Below are positions 14,288 through 21,152 of a stretch of 28,273 nucleotides of DNA, piece after piece (the first letter of the stretch is position 1; each line of letters opens with the position of its first letter). The translations under genes and the position numbers were made by a program. Location: NCBI GenBank assembly GCA_003520455.1, contig DOUV01000128.1:1-28273 (forward strand), written 5' to 3'. The notes under the pieces are model-generated. The model saw nothing but the letters and a program-made list of their open reading frames with translations. It did no database searches and had not been told where the DNA came from. The DNA comes from Chloroflexota bacterium (GTDB taxonomy: Bacteria; Chloroflexota; Anaerolineae; Ardenticatenales; Ardenticatenaceae).

Positions 14288-16649
14288 TTTACGCATCATT
14301 GGCCACTCGCGCCCGAAAGTCGATGCGATTTCGAAGGCCACCGGGGCGCTGAAATACGCCGATGATATCTTCCTGCCCCGCATGGCCTACGCCAGGTTGC
14401 TGCGCAGCCCGCACCCCCACGCGCTGATTCGGTCGATCAACATCGAGCGTGCCCGCGAGCTACCGGGCGTCTTGGCTGTGCTCACCGGCGGCGATCTGCC
14501 AACCCGCTTTGGTGTGCTGGCGAACAACGAGGACGAGACGGCACTCGCCATCGATCGCGTGCGCTACATCGGCGAACCGGTGGCGGCTGTGGCGGCTATG
14601 GACGAGGCGACGGCCGAGCAGGCCGTTGCCCTCATCCCGGTCGACTACGAGGAGCTGGAGCCGATTCTGAGCATCGAGCAGGCGCTTGCCGCCGGGACAG
14701 ATCGGATTCACGACTGGACTCGGCGCCCCAACGTCCACAAGCACATCGCACTCGAGTTCGGTGACGTCTCCGCGGCTTTCGATGCCGCAGATTACGTCCG
14801 TGAAGATACCTTCTATTACGAGGGCAGCGGACACGTCGCACTCGAAGAACACGCCGTCGTGGCGAGTTTCGAGCGAGACGGCAAGCTGACGGTCTGGTCC
14901 GGGACGCAAGTGCCGCACTATCTCCATCGCGCCCTGAGCAAGGTGCTTGGGATCCCCGACGGCCACGTGCGTGTGATCGTTCCCGGAGTCGGCGGAGGCT
15001 TTGGAGGCAAGAGTGAGCCCTTCGGTTTCGAGTTCTGCACTGCGGAACTCTCGCGTCGTACGGGGCGGCCGGTCAAGCTCTCGTTGACGCGTGAGGAGGT
15101 CTTCTATACGCATCGCGGCCGCCACCCAGGCCAGATCTGGATCAAGACGGGGGTCAAGAAGGACGGTACCCTCACCGGTCTCGCCGTCCGCGCCTTTCTC
15201 GATGGCGGTGCCTACAGCAGTTTCGGTATTGCCACGACCTTCTACGTCGGATCGCTCCTGCCGCTGACCTATAAACTCCCGGCTTACAGGTACGAAGGGA
15301 TCCGGGTCTTTACGAATAAGCCACCGTGCGGGCCGAAGCGCGGCCACGGTGCCAATCAGCCACGCTATGCCTGGGAGGTCCAGCTCGATAAGATCGCCGA
15401 GGATTTAGGGATCGACCCGATCGATCTCCGCCTGCGCAACTTGATCGAGCCATATTCGACCACGATGAATTCACTCCGTGTGACGAGTTGCGGTCTTCGA
15501 GAGTGTATCGAGAAGGTAGCAGCAGCCTCAGGCTGGTATGAGCGGCGGGCCTCGCTCCCGCGGGGCAAGGGGCTCGGTGTCGCTGTAAGCGGGTACTTAA
15601 GCGGAACCGCCACGACGATGTGGCATCCGACGCTGCCCCATTCCGGCGCGTACGTCCAGCTCGATCGCGGCGGTGGGGTCACGGTCTTCTGCGGCAGCGC
15701 CGAGATCGGCCAGGGCTCATACCATCTGCTCGCCGCTATCGTCGCCGAGGAGCTTGGCCTCTACCCTGAGGATGTGCGGGTGATCGCGGGCGATACCGGC
15801 ATCACGCCTGTCGATCTTGGAAGTTACTCAAGCCGCGTGACCCTCATGAGCGGCAATGCCGTGTTCCAGGCGGTCACGCGCCTGCGCGAGAAGTTGTTCC
15901 AGGTCGCGAGCCAACTGCTCGAGGTCTCACCCGAGCAACTGGCGGTCGGCGACTACAAGATCTACGACGCCACCGACACCTCGAACGCGATTGCCTTTGT
16001 CGACGCGGTCGTGCGCGCAGAGGCGCGCTTTGGCACGCTTGGCGCCACAGGAAGTTACACCCCCCCGCGTTTGGGTGGCGAGTACCGGGGAGCCGTCATT
16101 GGGACCTCTCCGGCCTACAGTTATACTGCCTGCGTCGCCGAAGTCTCGACCGACCTGGAAACCGGGCACGTCAAAGTAGACCGAATGTGGGTTGCTCATG
16201 ACTGCGGGCGCGCGCTGAACCCCGCCCTGGTCGCCGGGCAGATTCACGGCTGCGCCTACATGGGAATCGGGGAAGCGCTGATGGAGGCCCAGACATTCGA
16301 TAAGCGCGGGCTTCACCTCGCGCCGTCGCTGCTCGAGTATCACTTGCCGACCTCATTGGAAACGCCTGAGATCGAGACGATTATCGTCGAAGCAATCGAC
16401 GCCGAGGGGCCATACGGTGCGAAGGAGGCGGGCGAAGGACCAGAGGTGCCGATCGTCCCCGCGCTTTCAAACGCAGTCTATCAGGCAACCGGGATCCGCT
16501 TCGACGACATCCCGCTGCACGCTCATAAAATCCAGCGCGCCCTTGCGGCCGGGGTGAAACAGGTCGGGCCGGCCACGAAGCTTCCCGCGTACACCTTCCC
16601 AGAGCCTGAGTGTCCGCCCATGCGCGACTATTGGGGCGAGAACCCATGA
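14280..16649 (+). CDS. Molybdopterin large subunit of a xanthine oxidase-family enzyme (HcrA-like)
   Basis: The 789-residue catalytic subunit binding molybdopterin cytosine dinucleotide. It shows the N-terminal alpha/beta hammerhead (GALKYADDI), PGVGGGFGGKSE at 235-246, the substrate-loop motif CGPKRGHGANQ at 350-360, and the C-terminal active-site Glu (about residue 719) in GAKEAGEGP. The loop is neither the CSFR of form I CO dehydrogenase nor the GAGR of form II; CGxxRGHG is closer to what I recall for 4-hydroxybenzoyl-CoA reductase alpha subunits. GTG 14280 is chosen because AAGGAG lies 9 bases upstream; a longer reading from 14022 runs through the small subunit. It overlaps the FAD subunit through ATGA at 16646. 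Confidence 0.93.
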   Translation: MSDLRIIGHSRPKVDAISKATGALKYADDIFLPRMAYARLLRSPHPHALIRSINIERARELPGVLAVLTGGDLPTRFGVLANNEDETALAIDRVRYIGEPVAAVAAMDEATAEQAVALIPVDYEELEPILSIEQALAAGTDRIHDWTRRPNVHKHIALEFGDVSAAFDAADYVREDTFYYEGSGHVALEEHAVVASFERDGKLTVWSGTQVPHYLHRALSKVLGIPDGHVRVIVPGVGGGFGGKSEPFGFEFCTAELSRRTGRPVKLSLTREEVFYTHRGRHPGQIWIKTGVKKDGTLTGLAVRAFLDGGAYSSFGIATTFYVGSLLPLTYKLPAYRYEGIRVFTNKPPCGPKRGHGANQPRYAWEVQLDKIAEDLGIDPIDLRLRNLIEPYSTTMNSLRVTSCGLRECIEKVAAASGWYERRASLPRGKGLGVAVSGYLSGTATTMWHPTLPHSGAYVQLDRGGGVTVFCGSAEIGQGSYHLLAAIVAEELGLYPEDVRVIAGDTGITPVDLGSYSSRVTLMSGNAVFQAVTRLREKLFQVASQLLEVSPEQLAVGDYKIYDATDTSNAIAFVDAVVRAEARFGTLGATGSYTPPRLGGEYRGAVIGTSPAYSYTACVAEVSTDLETGHVKVDRMWVAHDCGRALNPALVAGQIHGCAYMGIGEALMEAQTFDKRGLHLAPSLLEYHLPTSLETPEIETIIVEAIDAEGPYGAKEAGEGPEVPIVPALSNAVYQATGIRFDDIPLHAHKIQRALAAGVKQVGPATKLPAYTFPEPECPPMRDYWGENP

Positions 16650-17653
16650 TCCGTCTGCCTCCCTTCCAGCTCGTTGTGCCGGGCTCGCTTGACGAGGCCG
16701 CACGTGTTCTCGCTGATGCCGGACCCGTTGCCTCGCTCGTCGCCGGCGGCACAGACCTCTACCCGAATATGAAGCGGCGGCAGATCGCGCCGGCGGTGCT
16801 CGTCAGCATCGCCGCGTTGCCCGAATTGCAGACGGTCCGGCAGGCGGCGGACGGTGGCCTGGCCATCGGCGCAGGCATTACCCTCACGTCGCTGGCCGAC
16901 CACCCGCTGGTACGGAAGCAATTTGGGCCATTGCGGGACGCCGCCCTCGATATTTCGACGCCGCTCTTGCGGAACATGGGCACGCTTGGTGGCAATCTCT
17001 GCCTTGATACTCGTTGCCACTTCCTCAACCAGACGGAATTCTGGCGCCACGCGCTGGGTACCTGCATGAAAGCGGAGGGTGATATCTGCCGCGTCGCCCC
17101 GGGTGGTTCGCGCTGCTGGGCAATTACGTCCGCCGACCTACCGCCGCTCCTGATTGCGCTCGGCGCCCGCGTTCAGTTGGTCAGCACGCGGGTCGAGCGG
17201 AAGATCTCGCTGTCCGAGCTCTACCGCGATGACGGCATCGCCTGGCTCACGAAGGCCCCGGATGAGATTCTCACCGAACTGATTGTTCCGTCACTCGACG
17301 GGATGCGCGCCGGCTATCTCAAGCTGCGCCGGCGCGCGACCTTTGATTTTCCAGCCCTCGGGGTTGCCGCCGCTGTTCGAGTCGGGGCGGATGGAGTGGT
17401 TGAGAGTGCCCGGATCGTATTGGGGGCGGTGACGTCGCGGCCGCTCGACATGCCGGAGGCTCAGCGCCTGGTCGGTGAAAGGCTCACGACCGAGGCGATC
17501 GCCTCGGTCGCCGATGCGATGCAGCGCAACGCGAAGCCGCTGCACCTCGCCGATTACACCCACTCGTATCGCAAGCGGATGGTCAACGTCTATGCGACAC
17601 GCCTTCTGGAGCGATTGGCACAAGAACAGGAGCCGGCCGCTGCTCCGCGGTGA
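16646..17653 (+). CDS. FAD subunit with extra [4Fe-4S] cysteines (HcrB-like)
   Basis: A 335-residue FAD-binding subunit. FAD motifs are VAGGTDLYPNMKR at 32-44 and TPLLRNMGTLGGN at 105-117. An insertion follows with Cys124, Cys140, Cys148 and Cys157. Their spacing of 16, 8 and 9 residues equals that of the four cysteines holding the additional [4Fe-4S] cluster in the beta subunit of 4-hydroxybenzoyl-CoA reductase (recalled as Cys122/138/146/155 in Thauera aromatica). CO dehydrogenase and most xanthine dehydrogenase FAD subunits lack this loop. The ATG overlaps the large-subunit stop. The enzyme is therefore probably a low-potential reductase or dehydrogenase of an aromatic or related CoA thioester; the precise substrate is not shown. 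Confidence 0.92.
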   Translation: MIRLPPFQLVVPGSLDEAARVLADAGPVASLVAGGTDLYPNMKRRQIAPAVLVSIAALPELQTVRQAADGGLAIGAGITLTSLADHPLVRKQFGPLRDAALDISTPLLRNMGTLGGNLCLDTRCHFLNQTEFWRHALGTCMKAEGDICRVAPGGSRCWAITSADLPPLLIALGARVQLVSTRVERKISLSELYRDDGIAWLTKAPDEILTELIVPSLDGMRAGYLKLRRRATFDFPALGVAAAVRVGADGVVESARIVLGAVTSRPLDMPEAQRLVGERLTTEAIASVADAMQRNAKPLHLADYTHSYRKRMVNVYATRLLERLAQEQEPAAAPR

Positions 17654-17740
17654 GCACCGGCCGAAGGCAGTTATGCACTGGCGGATTGGGCCTACAGCGC
17701 CGCTGCAGACCCAAGCTATCACAATCTGGCGGAGGGGATG

Positions 17741-18094
17741 ATGGGTACAGAGCGAAAGGTCTACCCGGTGCGAGTCCGGGTCATAGAGACTCACCCGACC
17801 TGTGGGGCGGGGCACAAAGTTGGTGACGAATGGATCTGGGAGGATACGACGCCGGCTGGCCTCTGCAGTTCTATCTTCGCCTGCAGCTTCAATGCCTATC
17901 TCGGCCTGCGTTTCGGCGGCATGGAACCAGAAGCCGAGTATATCCTCCAATCGCAGCCCGGCCAGCTCGGGGCCGACAAGTATACCAACGCTGAGCAGAC
18001 CATGATCTTCCGCCGCTGCCCCGACCCGAACAAGCGTGTCGTCGTTTCACTGGAGCGGATCGTCGTCCCCGACGATGAGCAGGCCGCCGAGTAA
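17741..18094 (+). CDS. TIGR04076-like small protein, copy 1
   Basis: A 117-residue protein with the pattern I associate with family TIGR04076: CGAGHKVGDEW (Cys21, His25), PAGLCSSIF (Cys42), GLRFGG at 55-60 and, near the C-terminus, FRRCPDPNKRVVVSLERI. The paired cysteines and histidine suggest a metal or cluster site, but no function is established that I know of. Two adjacent ATGs (17738 and 17741) follow a GGAGGGG site; 17741 gives the better spacing. It sits directly after the molybdoenzyme genes and before a second copy, so assembly, electron transfer or accessory roles for that enzyme are possible. Confidence 0.75.
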   Translation: MGTERKVYPVRVRVIETHPTCGAGHKVGDEWIWEDTTPAGLCSSIFACSFNAYLGLRFGGMEPEAEYILQSQPGQLGADKYTNAEQTMIFRRCPDPNKRVVVSLERIVVPDDEQAAE

Positions 18095-18109
18095 GCGAGG
18101 AGATATTCC

Positions 18110-18484
18110 GTGAGCAATCCATACCAGGGCGTCATGTTTCGTGTCAAAGCGACCGTGCTGGACGGCGGTGCAGGGGGTTGCCGCGTCGGTCACCGGTCGG
18201 GGCAGACCTGGCTGATGCAGGGCGTTCCGCCCGGTATCTGTTCCTTCGCGTTCAATGCCATGTTCCCCGCCTACTGGACGCTCCGTTTCGGTGGGAGCGA
18301 CCCCGCGGAGGAGAATCCTGACCAGATGCACGTTACGTGCAGTGGCATGGGATGCGGTGCTCGTTTTCTCATCGAGCGCATCTCAGACGAGGAGGCTGAC
18401 CGCTTGCAGGCCGAGGCCGAATTGATCTCGCTCGATGACCTTGCCCGGTCGATCCCGGTCGGCCTCAGCCGGCGAATACGCTAA
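18110..18484 (+). CDS. TIGR04076-like small protein, copy 2
   Basis: A 124-residue paralogue of the preceding gene: GGCRVGHRSGQTW, PPGICSFAFNAMFPAYWTLRFGG and VTCSGMGCGARFLIERI align block for block with copy 1, with cysteines kept at the same places and an extra Cys near the C-terminal block. The start is GTG 18110 with GAGGAGA 6-7 bases upstream. It follows copy 1 by 15 bases, so the two are co-translated and may form a heterodimer. The function is unknown. The C-terminal 25 residues are not conserved between the copies. Confidence 0.75.
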   Translation: MSNPYQGVMFRVKATVLDGGAGGCRVGHRSGQTWLMQGVPPGICSFAFNAMFPAYWTLRFGGSDPAEENPDQMHVTCSGMGCGARFLIERISDEEADRLQAEAELISLDDLARSIPVGLSRRIR

Positions 18485-18784
18485 GGCTGACGGGAGCGGA
18501 CAAACGATGCCAGAGCAACGCCTCGCCGGCAAAGTCGCCATCATCACGGGTGCAGCCTCCGGGATCGGCCGGGCCACGGCAATCCTCTTCGCACAGCATG
18601 GGGCGAGCGTCGTGGTAAACACCGATCGACGCGTGGACTGGGCGGAAGAGACCGTGCGCCAGGTGCGAGAGGTGGGCGGTGAAGCGATCTTTGTTCAGGG
18701 CGACGTCGCTGTGGGCGCCGATGTCGAAGGATTGGTGGGCGCCGCTGAGCGCCATTTCGGCCGGTTGGACATCCTGGTGACGCT

Positions 18785-18808
18785 CCGCACGCGCTCGAAG
18801 CGCGGCGG
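18785..18808. repeat. Left bulged hairpin of the insertion
   Basis: CCGC (18785-18788) pairs with GCGG (18805-18808); A18789 is bulged; CGCGCT (18790-18795) pairs with AGCGCG (18799-18804) around the loop CGA. It begins 4 bases after the left junction. The 4-bp + one-base bulge + 6-bp + CGA plan recurs exactly at the right end. Confidence 0.7.
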
Positions 18809-19060
18809 CTTCTCAGGCAACGCCTGGGCCAACGCCTTCCGTTACCGCCTGAAGGCTCCGTCCGAGCCAAAGAGGTGCACAGTGAAGACTCTACCAGTTT
18901 TATGCAGCGGGAGCTTCGCCGCTGCAACCGGCGAACGGATACGGTGATCAGGTGCGGAAGACGGGCTGAACCCGTACTGGAAGAATACACCATCGATGCG
19001 ACCCAGCAGCAACGGTTCGACGCCGTTTTCGCGGCGGGCACGGGCTACCGCCGTACGAAA

Positions 19061-19109
19061 AGCCCGCCTTGTCCCCGTGGGCTCGAAGCCCAGGGGCTTG
19101 CGGCGGGCT
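19061..19109. repeat. Right nested hairpin of the insertion
   Basis: The inner stem is CCCC (19073-19076) with GGGG (19093-19096), G19077 bulged, and TGGGCT (19078-19083) with AGCCCA (19087-19092) around CGA. An outer 8-bp stem AGCCCGCC (19061-19068) with GGCGGGCT (19102-19109) encloses it across a small internal loop. SDR-coding sequence resumes at about 19114-19117. Confidence 0.7.
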
Positions 19110-19545
19110 AGATTCTGTCAACATCTCCTCGATCAACAGCGGGATCGTCGCCAATGTCGCCTGGCCCGCCTATACGGCGGCGAAGGGCGGTGTCAATGCC
19201 CTCACCCGCCAGTTGGCGGTCGATTACGGCCCCCACGGCATCCGCACCAACGCGATTTGCCCGGGGTCCGTCGCGAACGAAGCCAGCGAGGCGCGCCTCG
19301 CTCGGAACCCTGCCGAAGCCCGGTTCAAAGCCGATGCTTACCCGCTCGGCCGCATCGGCCGCCCGATTGACATTGCCTGCGCCGCGCTCTTCCTGGCATC
19401 GGATGAGGCCGCCTTCGTCAACGGCGCCTGCCTCATCGTAGACGGGGGGTTGACCTGCCAGACGCCCGAGGCGCTCATCGTTCCCGCCTTGCGGCAACGC
19501 GCCGGCAAGCCGCAGCTGGTCTTCGAGGATGGCGGCGATTGAGAA

Positions 19546-19579
19546 CGGCGCGCGCCGATCGGTTTGGCGGCGCGCGCCG
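19546..19579. repeat. Duplicated 12-bp GC palindrome forming a hairpin
   Basis: CGGCGCGCGCCG, itself a perfect palindrome, occurs at 19546-19557 and again at 19568-19579, separated by 10 bases. The copies can pair as a 12-bp hairpin or each form a cruciform. It starts 3 bases after the broken SDR stop and lies before the M55 gene. A T-run is lacking, so it may be a weak or factor-assisted terminator or a mobile-type palindromic repeat. Confidence 0.65.
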
Positions 19580-19626
19580 CCGGGCCCGACCGCCTTCGCT
19601 TGAACAGTGCATGAATGAGGAGGACA

Positions 19627-20466
19627 ATGGCCGCCACACAGGTGTATATCACACTTGACGCCGAAGGCGTTGCCGGGGTGACATCGCTCGATCAGGTGAA
19701 ACATGGCGCGCCGGAGTTTGGCGCCATGCAGGCTCAGCTGACGAAAGAGATCAATGCTGCGATCGACGGAGCCCGGGCGGCGGGCGCCGCAACCTTTCTG
19801 GTCAACGAGGGCCATGGGAAGCATCGCAACGTCATCCCAGAGCAGCTTCACCGCAGTGCACGGCTTCTCGCCGGGCGCAACAAGTTGCTCCACTACATGC
19901 ACGGGATTGATGGTGGCTTCGATGCGATGTTCATGGTTGGCTACCACGCCGCCGCGGGCCAGCGCTACGGCGTTCTGAGCCACACCTTCCACGCGTACGA
20001 CCTCCACATCAACGGTCGCCGGTTCTCAGAGATCGCTCTCGGGATGGCCCTGGCCGGCCACTTCGGCGTCCCGACCATGCTTGTAACCGGTGATGCCGAA
20101 GCCTGCCGAGACGCGCGCAACCTCGTCCCCGAACTGGAAACCGTCGTCGTCAAAGAAGGTCTCAGCGGAATCGCCTCCATCAACCTCCACCCGGCCGTCG
20201 TTCGGGAGCAAATCGCCGGCGCCGCTCAACATGCCATCGAGCGACGAGATGAGATCCCCCCATTCATCGTCGAGCCGCCGCTGGTGATGGACATCCAGCT
20301 CTACAACACGCTGATGGCCGATATCAACGAGTATATTCCTGGCTGCGAGCGGACGAGTGATCGCACCGTTCGCTTTCAGGCCGACAGCTTCCTGGAGCTC
20401 TTCAAGCTCTTCCTCCTTAGCTCGAATCTTTCCATGACAACCAGCGGTCTCATGGTAATGGGGTAG
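19627..20466 (+). CDS. M55 family D-aminopeptidase (DppA-like)
   Basis: A 279-residue member of peptidase family M55, whose type enzyme DppA is a zinc-dependent D-aminopeptidase. Ligands and catalytic residues can be placed: Asp11 and Glu13 in ITLDAEGVAG, His63 in VNEGHGKH, His107 in VGYHAAAG and Glu135 in RRFSEIALG. The length fits the family (about 270). ATG 19627 follows GAGGAGG; an earlier in-frame ATG at 19615 precedes the ribosome site. No signal peptide is visible, so it is cytosolic and probably decameric like DppA. Beside an M42 and an M20 enzyme in the same window, it points to processing of unusual amide-linked or D-configured amino compounds. Confidence 0.92.
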   Translation: MAATQVYITLDAEGVAGVTSLDQVKHGAPEFGAMQAQLTKEINAAIDGARAAGAATFLVNEGHGKHRNVIPEQLHRSARLLAGRNKLLHYMHGIDGGFDAMFMVGYHAAAGQRYGVLSHTFHAYDLHINGRRFSEIALGMALAGHFGVPTMLVTGDAEACRDARNLVPELETVVVKEGLSGIASINLHPAVVREQIAGAAQHAIERRDEIPPFIVEPPLVMDIQLYNTLMADINEYIPGCERTSDRTVRFQADSFLELFKLFLLSSNLSMTTSGLMVMG

Positions 20467-20550
20467 CCGTAGGTCGCGGCGAGAGCAGAGCTGGAACCGC
20501 TCCGAGAGCGAGCGACATTCTTTCAGCCCACTCAATCAAAGGAGCGAGGC

Positions 20551-20685
20551 GTGGATTTCCGTCTGGAGGAACAGAAACAACGGCTTCTGGTGCCCACGAT
20601 ACAGGGGAAGAAGATCGGTACGATCGCCATGACCGAGGCAGGGGCCGGTTCAGACGTTGGGAGGGCGGCACAGCGCGCCGCGTGA
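20551..20685 (+). pseudogene. Acyl-CoA dehydrogenase remnant
   Basis: A 44-codon frame from GTG 20551 with a good AAAGGAG ribosome site. It begins VDFRLEEQ, the usual start of acyl-CoA dehydrogenases, then jumps to LVPTIQGKKIGTIAMTEAGAGSDVG, which is the flavin/substrate signature normally found near residue 115-135. About 100 residues between and the entire C-terminal 250 residues are missing. It is a double-deletion relic in the correct order and frame, followed 21 bases later by the mutase small subunit. Translation may continue because signals are intact, but the product cannot be an enzyme. Confidence 0.8.
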
Positions 20686-20706
20686 GTAGATGGAGGAATG
20701 AAAACA

Positions 20707-21135
20707 ATGATCATGCAACGGCCGGTGCGGGTCGTGGTGGGAAAGCCGGGACTGGACGGCCACGATCGTGGCGCTAAAGTGGTAGCCCGGGCGTTGATGG
20801 ATGCGGGCTGCGAGGTTATCTACACCGGGTTGCACCAGACGATCGACCAGATCGTCGAATTGGCGCTTCAAGAAGATGTCGACGTGATCGGCCTCTCGAT
20901 CCTCTCGGGCGCCCACGTCGAGCTGACGCGTAGCCTGATCAAGCGCCTGCGCGAGGCCAGAGTGGACGACGTTCACGTCGTCGTCGGGGGAAATATCCCG
21001 CATCGCGATCGCTCCAAGATGTTGGAGGTGGGTGCGGCCGCCGTCTTCCCCACGGCTACCCCGTTGGATGAGATCGTTGCTTTCATTACGAGCGTCAAGC
21101 CGCATGGCGTCAGCGAACCGCGACCGGCGGAGTAA
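20707..21135 (+). CDS. B12-binding small subunit of an acyl-CoA mutase
   Basis: A 142-residue cobalamin-binding domain matching the C-terminal domain of methylmalonyl-CoA mutase and the free small subunits of isobutyryl- and 2-hydroxyisobutyryl-CoA mutases. The base-off/His-on motif DxHxxG is GKPGLDGHDRG, with Lys13, Asp17, His19 and Gly22; GLSILSGAH and VVVGGNIP complete the nucleotide-tail pocket. ATG 20707 lies 10 bases after GGAGG; an ATG at 20698 is too close to it. It is 17 bases upstream of the large-subunit gene, and together they should form the heteromeric adenosylcobalamin enzyme. No MeaB-type GTPase chaperone is in the window. Confidence 0.93.
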   Translation: MIMQRPVRVVVGKPGLDGHDRGAKVVARALMDAGCEVIYTGLHQTIDQIVELALQEDVDVIGLSILSGAHVELTRSLIKRLREARVDDVHVVVGGNIPHRDRSKMLEVGAAAVFPTATPLDEIVAFITSVKPHGVSEPRPAE

Positions 21136-21152
21136 CGAGGAGGGCAGAGACT

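Larger units (their letters stand above)
18781..19113 (+). mobile_element. ORF-less structured insertion, candidate IS200/IS605- or HEARO-like element
   Basis: About 333 bases interrupt the SDR immediately after GTGA (18777-18780). The segment carries no convincing coding frame but is packed with hairpins: 18785-18808, 18812-18828, 18854-18868, 18904-18925, 18961-18975, 19021-19036 and 19061-19109. The first and last share the same plan. IS200/IS605 family ends are subterminal hairpins with an extrahelical base, and HEARO (IscB omega-RNA) elements are reported, as I recall, to insert after ATGA or GTGA. No transposase, IscB or TnpB is present, so this would be a non-autonomous derivative. The right boundary is approximate because target sequence has been lost. 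A degraded group II intron is an alternative; no domain V is recognised. Confidence 0.5.
18507..19542 (+). pseudogene. Short-chain dehydrogenase broken by an insertion
   Basis: The first part (18507-18780) is a normal SDR N-terminus: KVAIITGAASGIGRA, then GDV and, at the break, GRLDILV. The second part (19117-19542) restarts in another frame at VNISSINSG and runs through the catalytic YTAAKGG, PLGRIGRPIDIA and VDGG to the stop. The NNAG segment and roughly 45-50 residues between are missing, replaced by about 333 non-coding bases. No single frame joins the halves, so a working enzyme is unlikely unless the insert is removed from the RNA, and even then the NNAG region would be lost. The 3' half has no ribosome site of its own. 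Confidence 0.85.

Noticed and set aside
13784..17653. Aerobic CO dehydrogenase (CoxSLM)
   Set aside because: The large subunit lacks the CSFR loop and the FAD subunit has an extra four-cysteine cluster.
18781..19113. Group II intron in the SDR
   Set aside because: No GTGYG start and no recognisable domain V near the 3' end, and SDR codons are missing, so splicing would not restore the gene.
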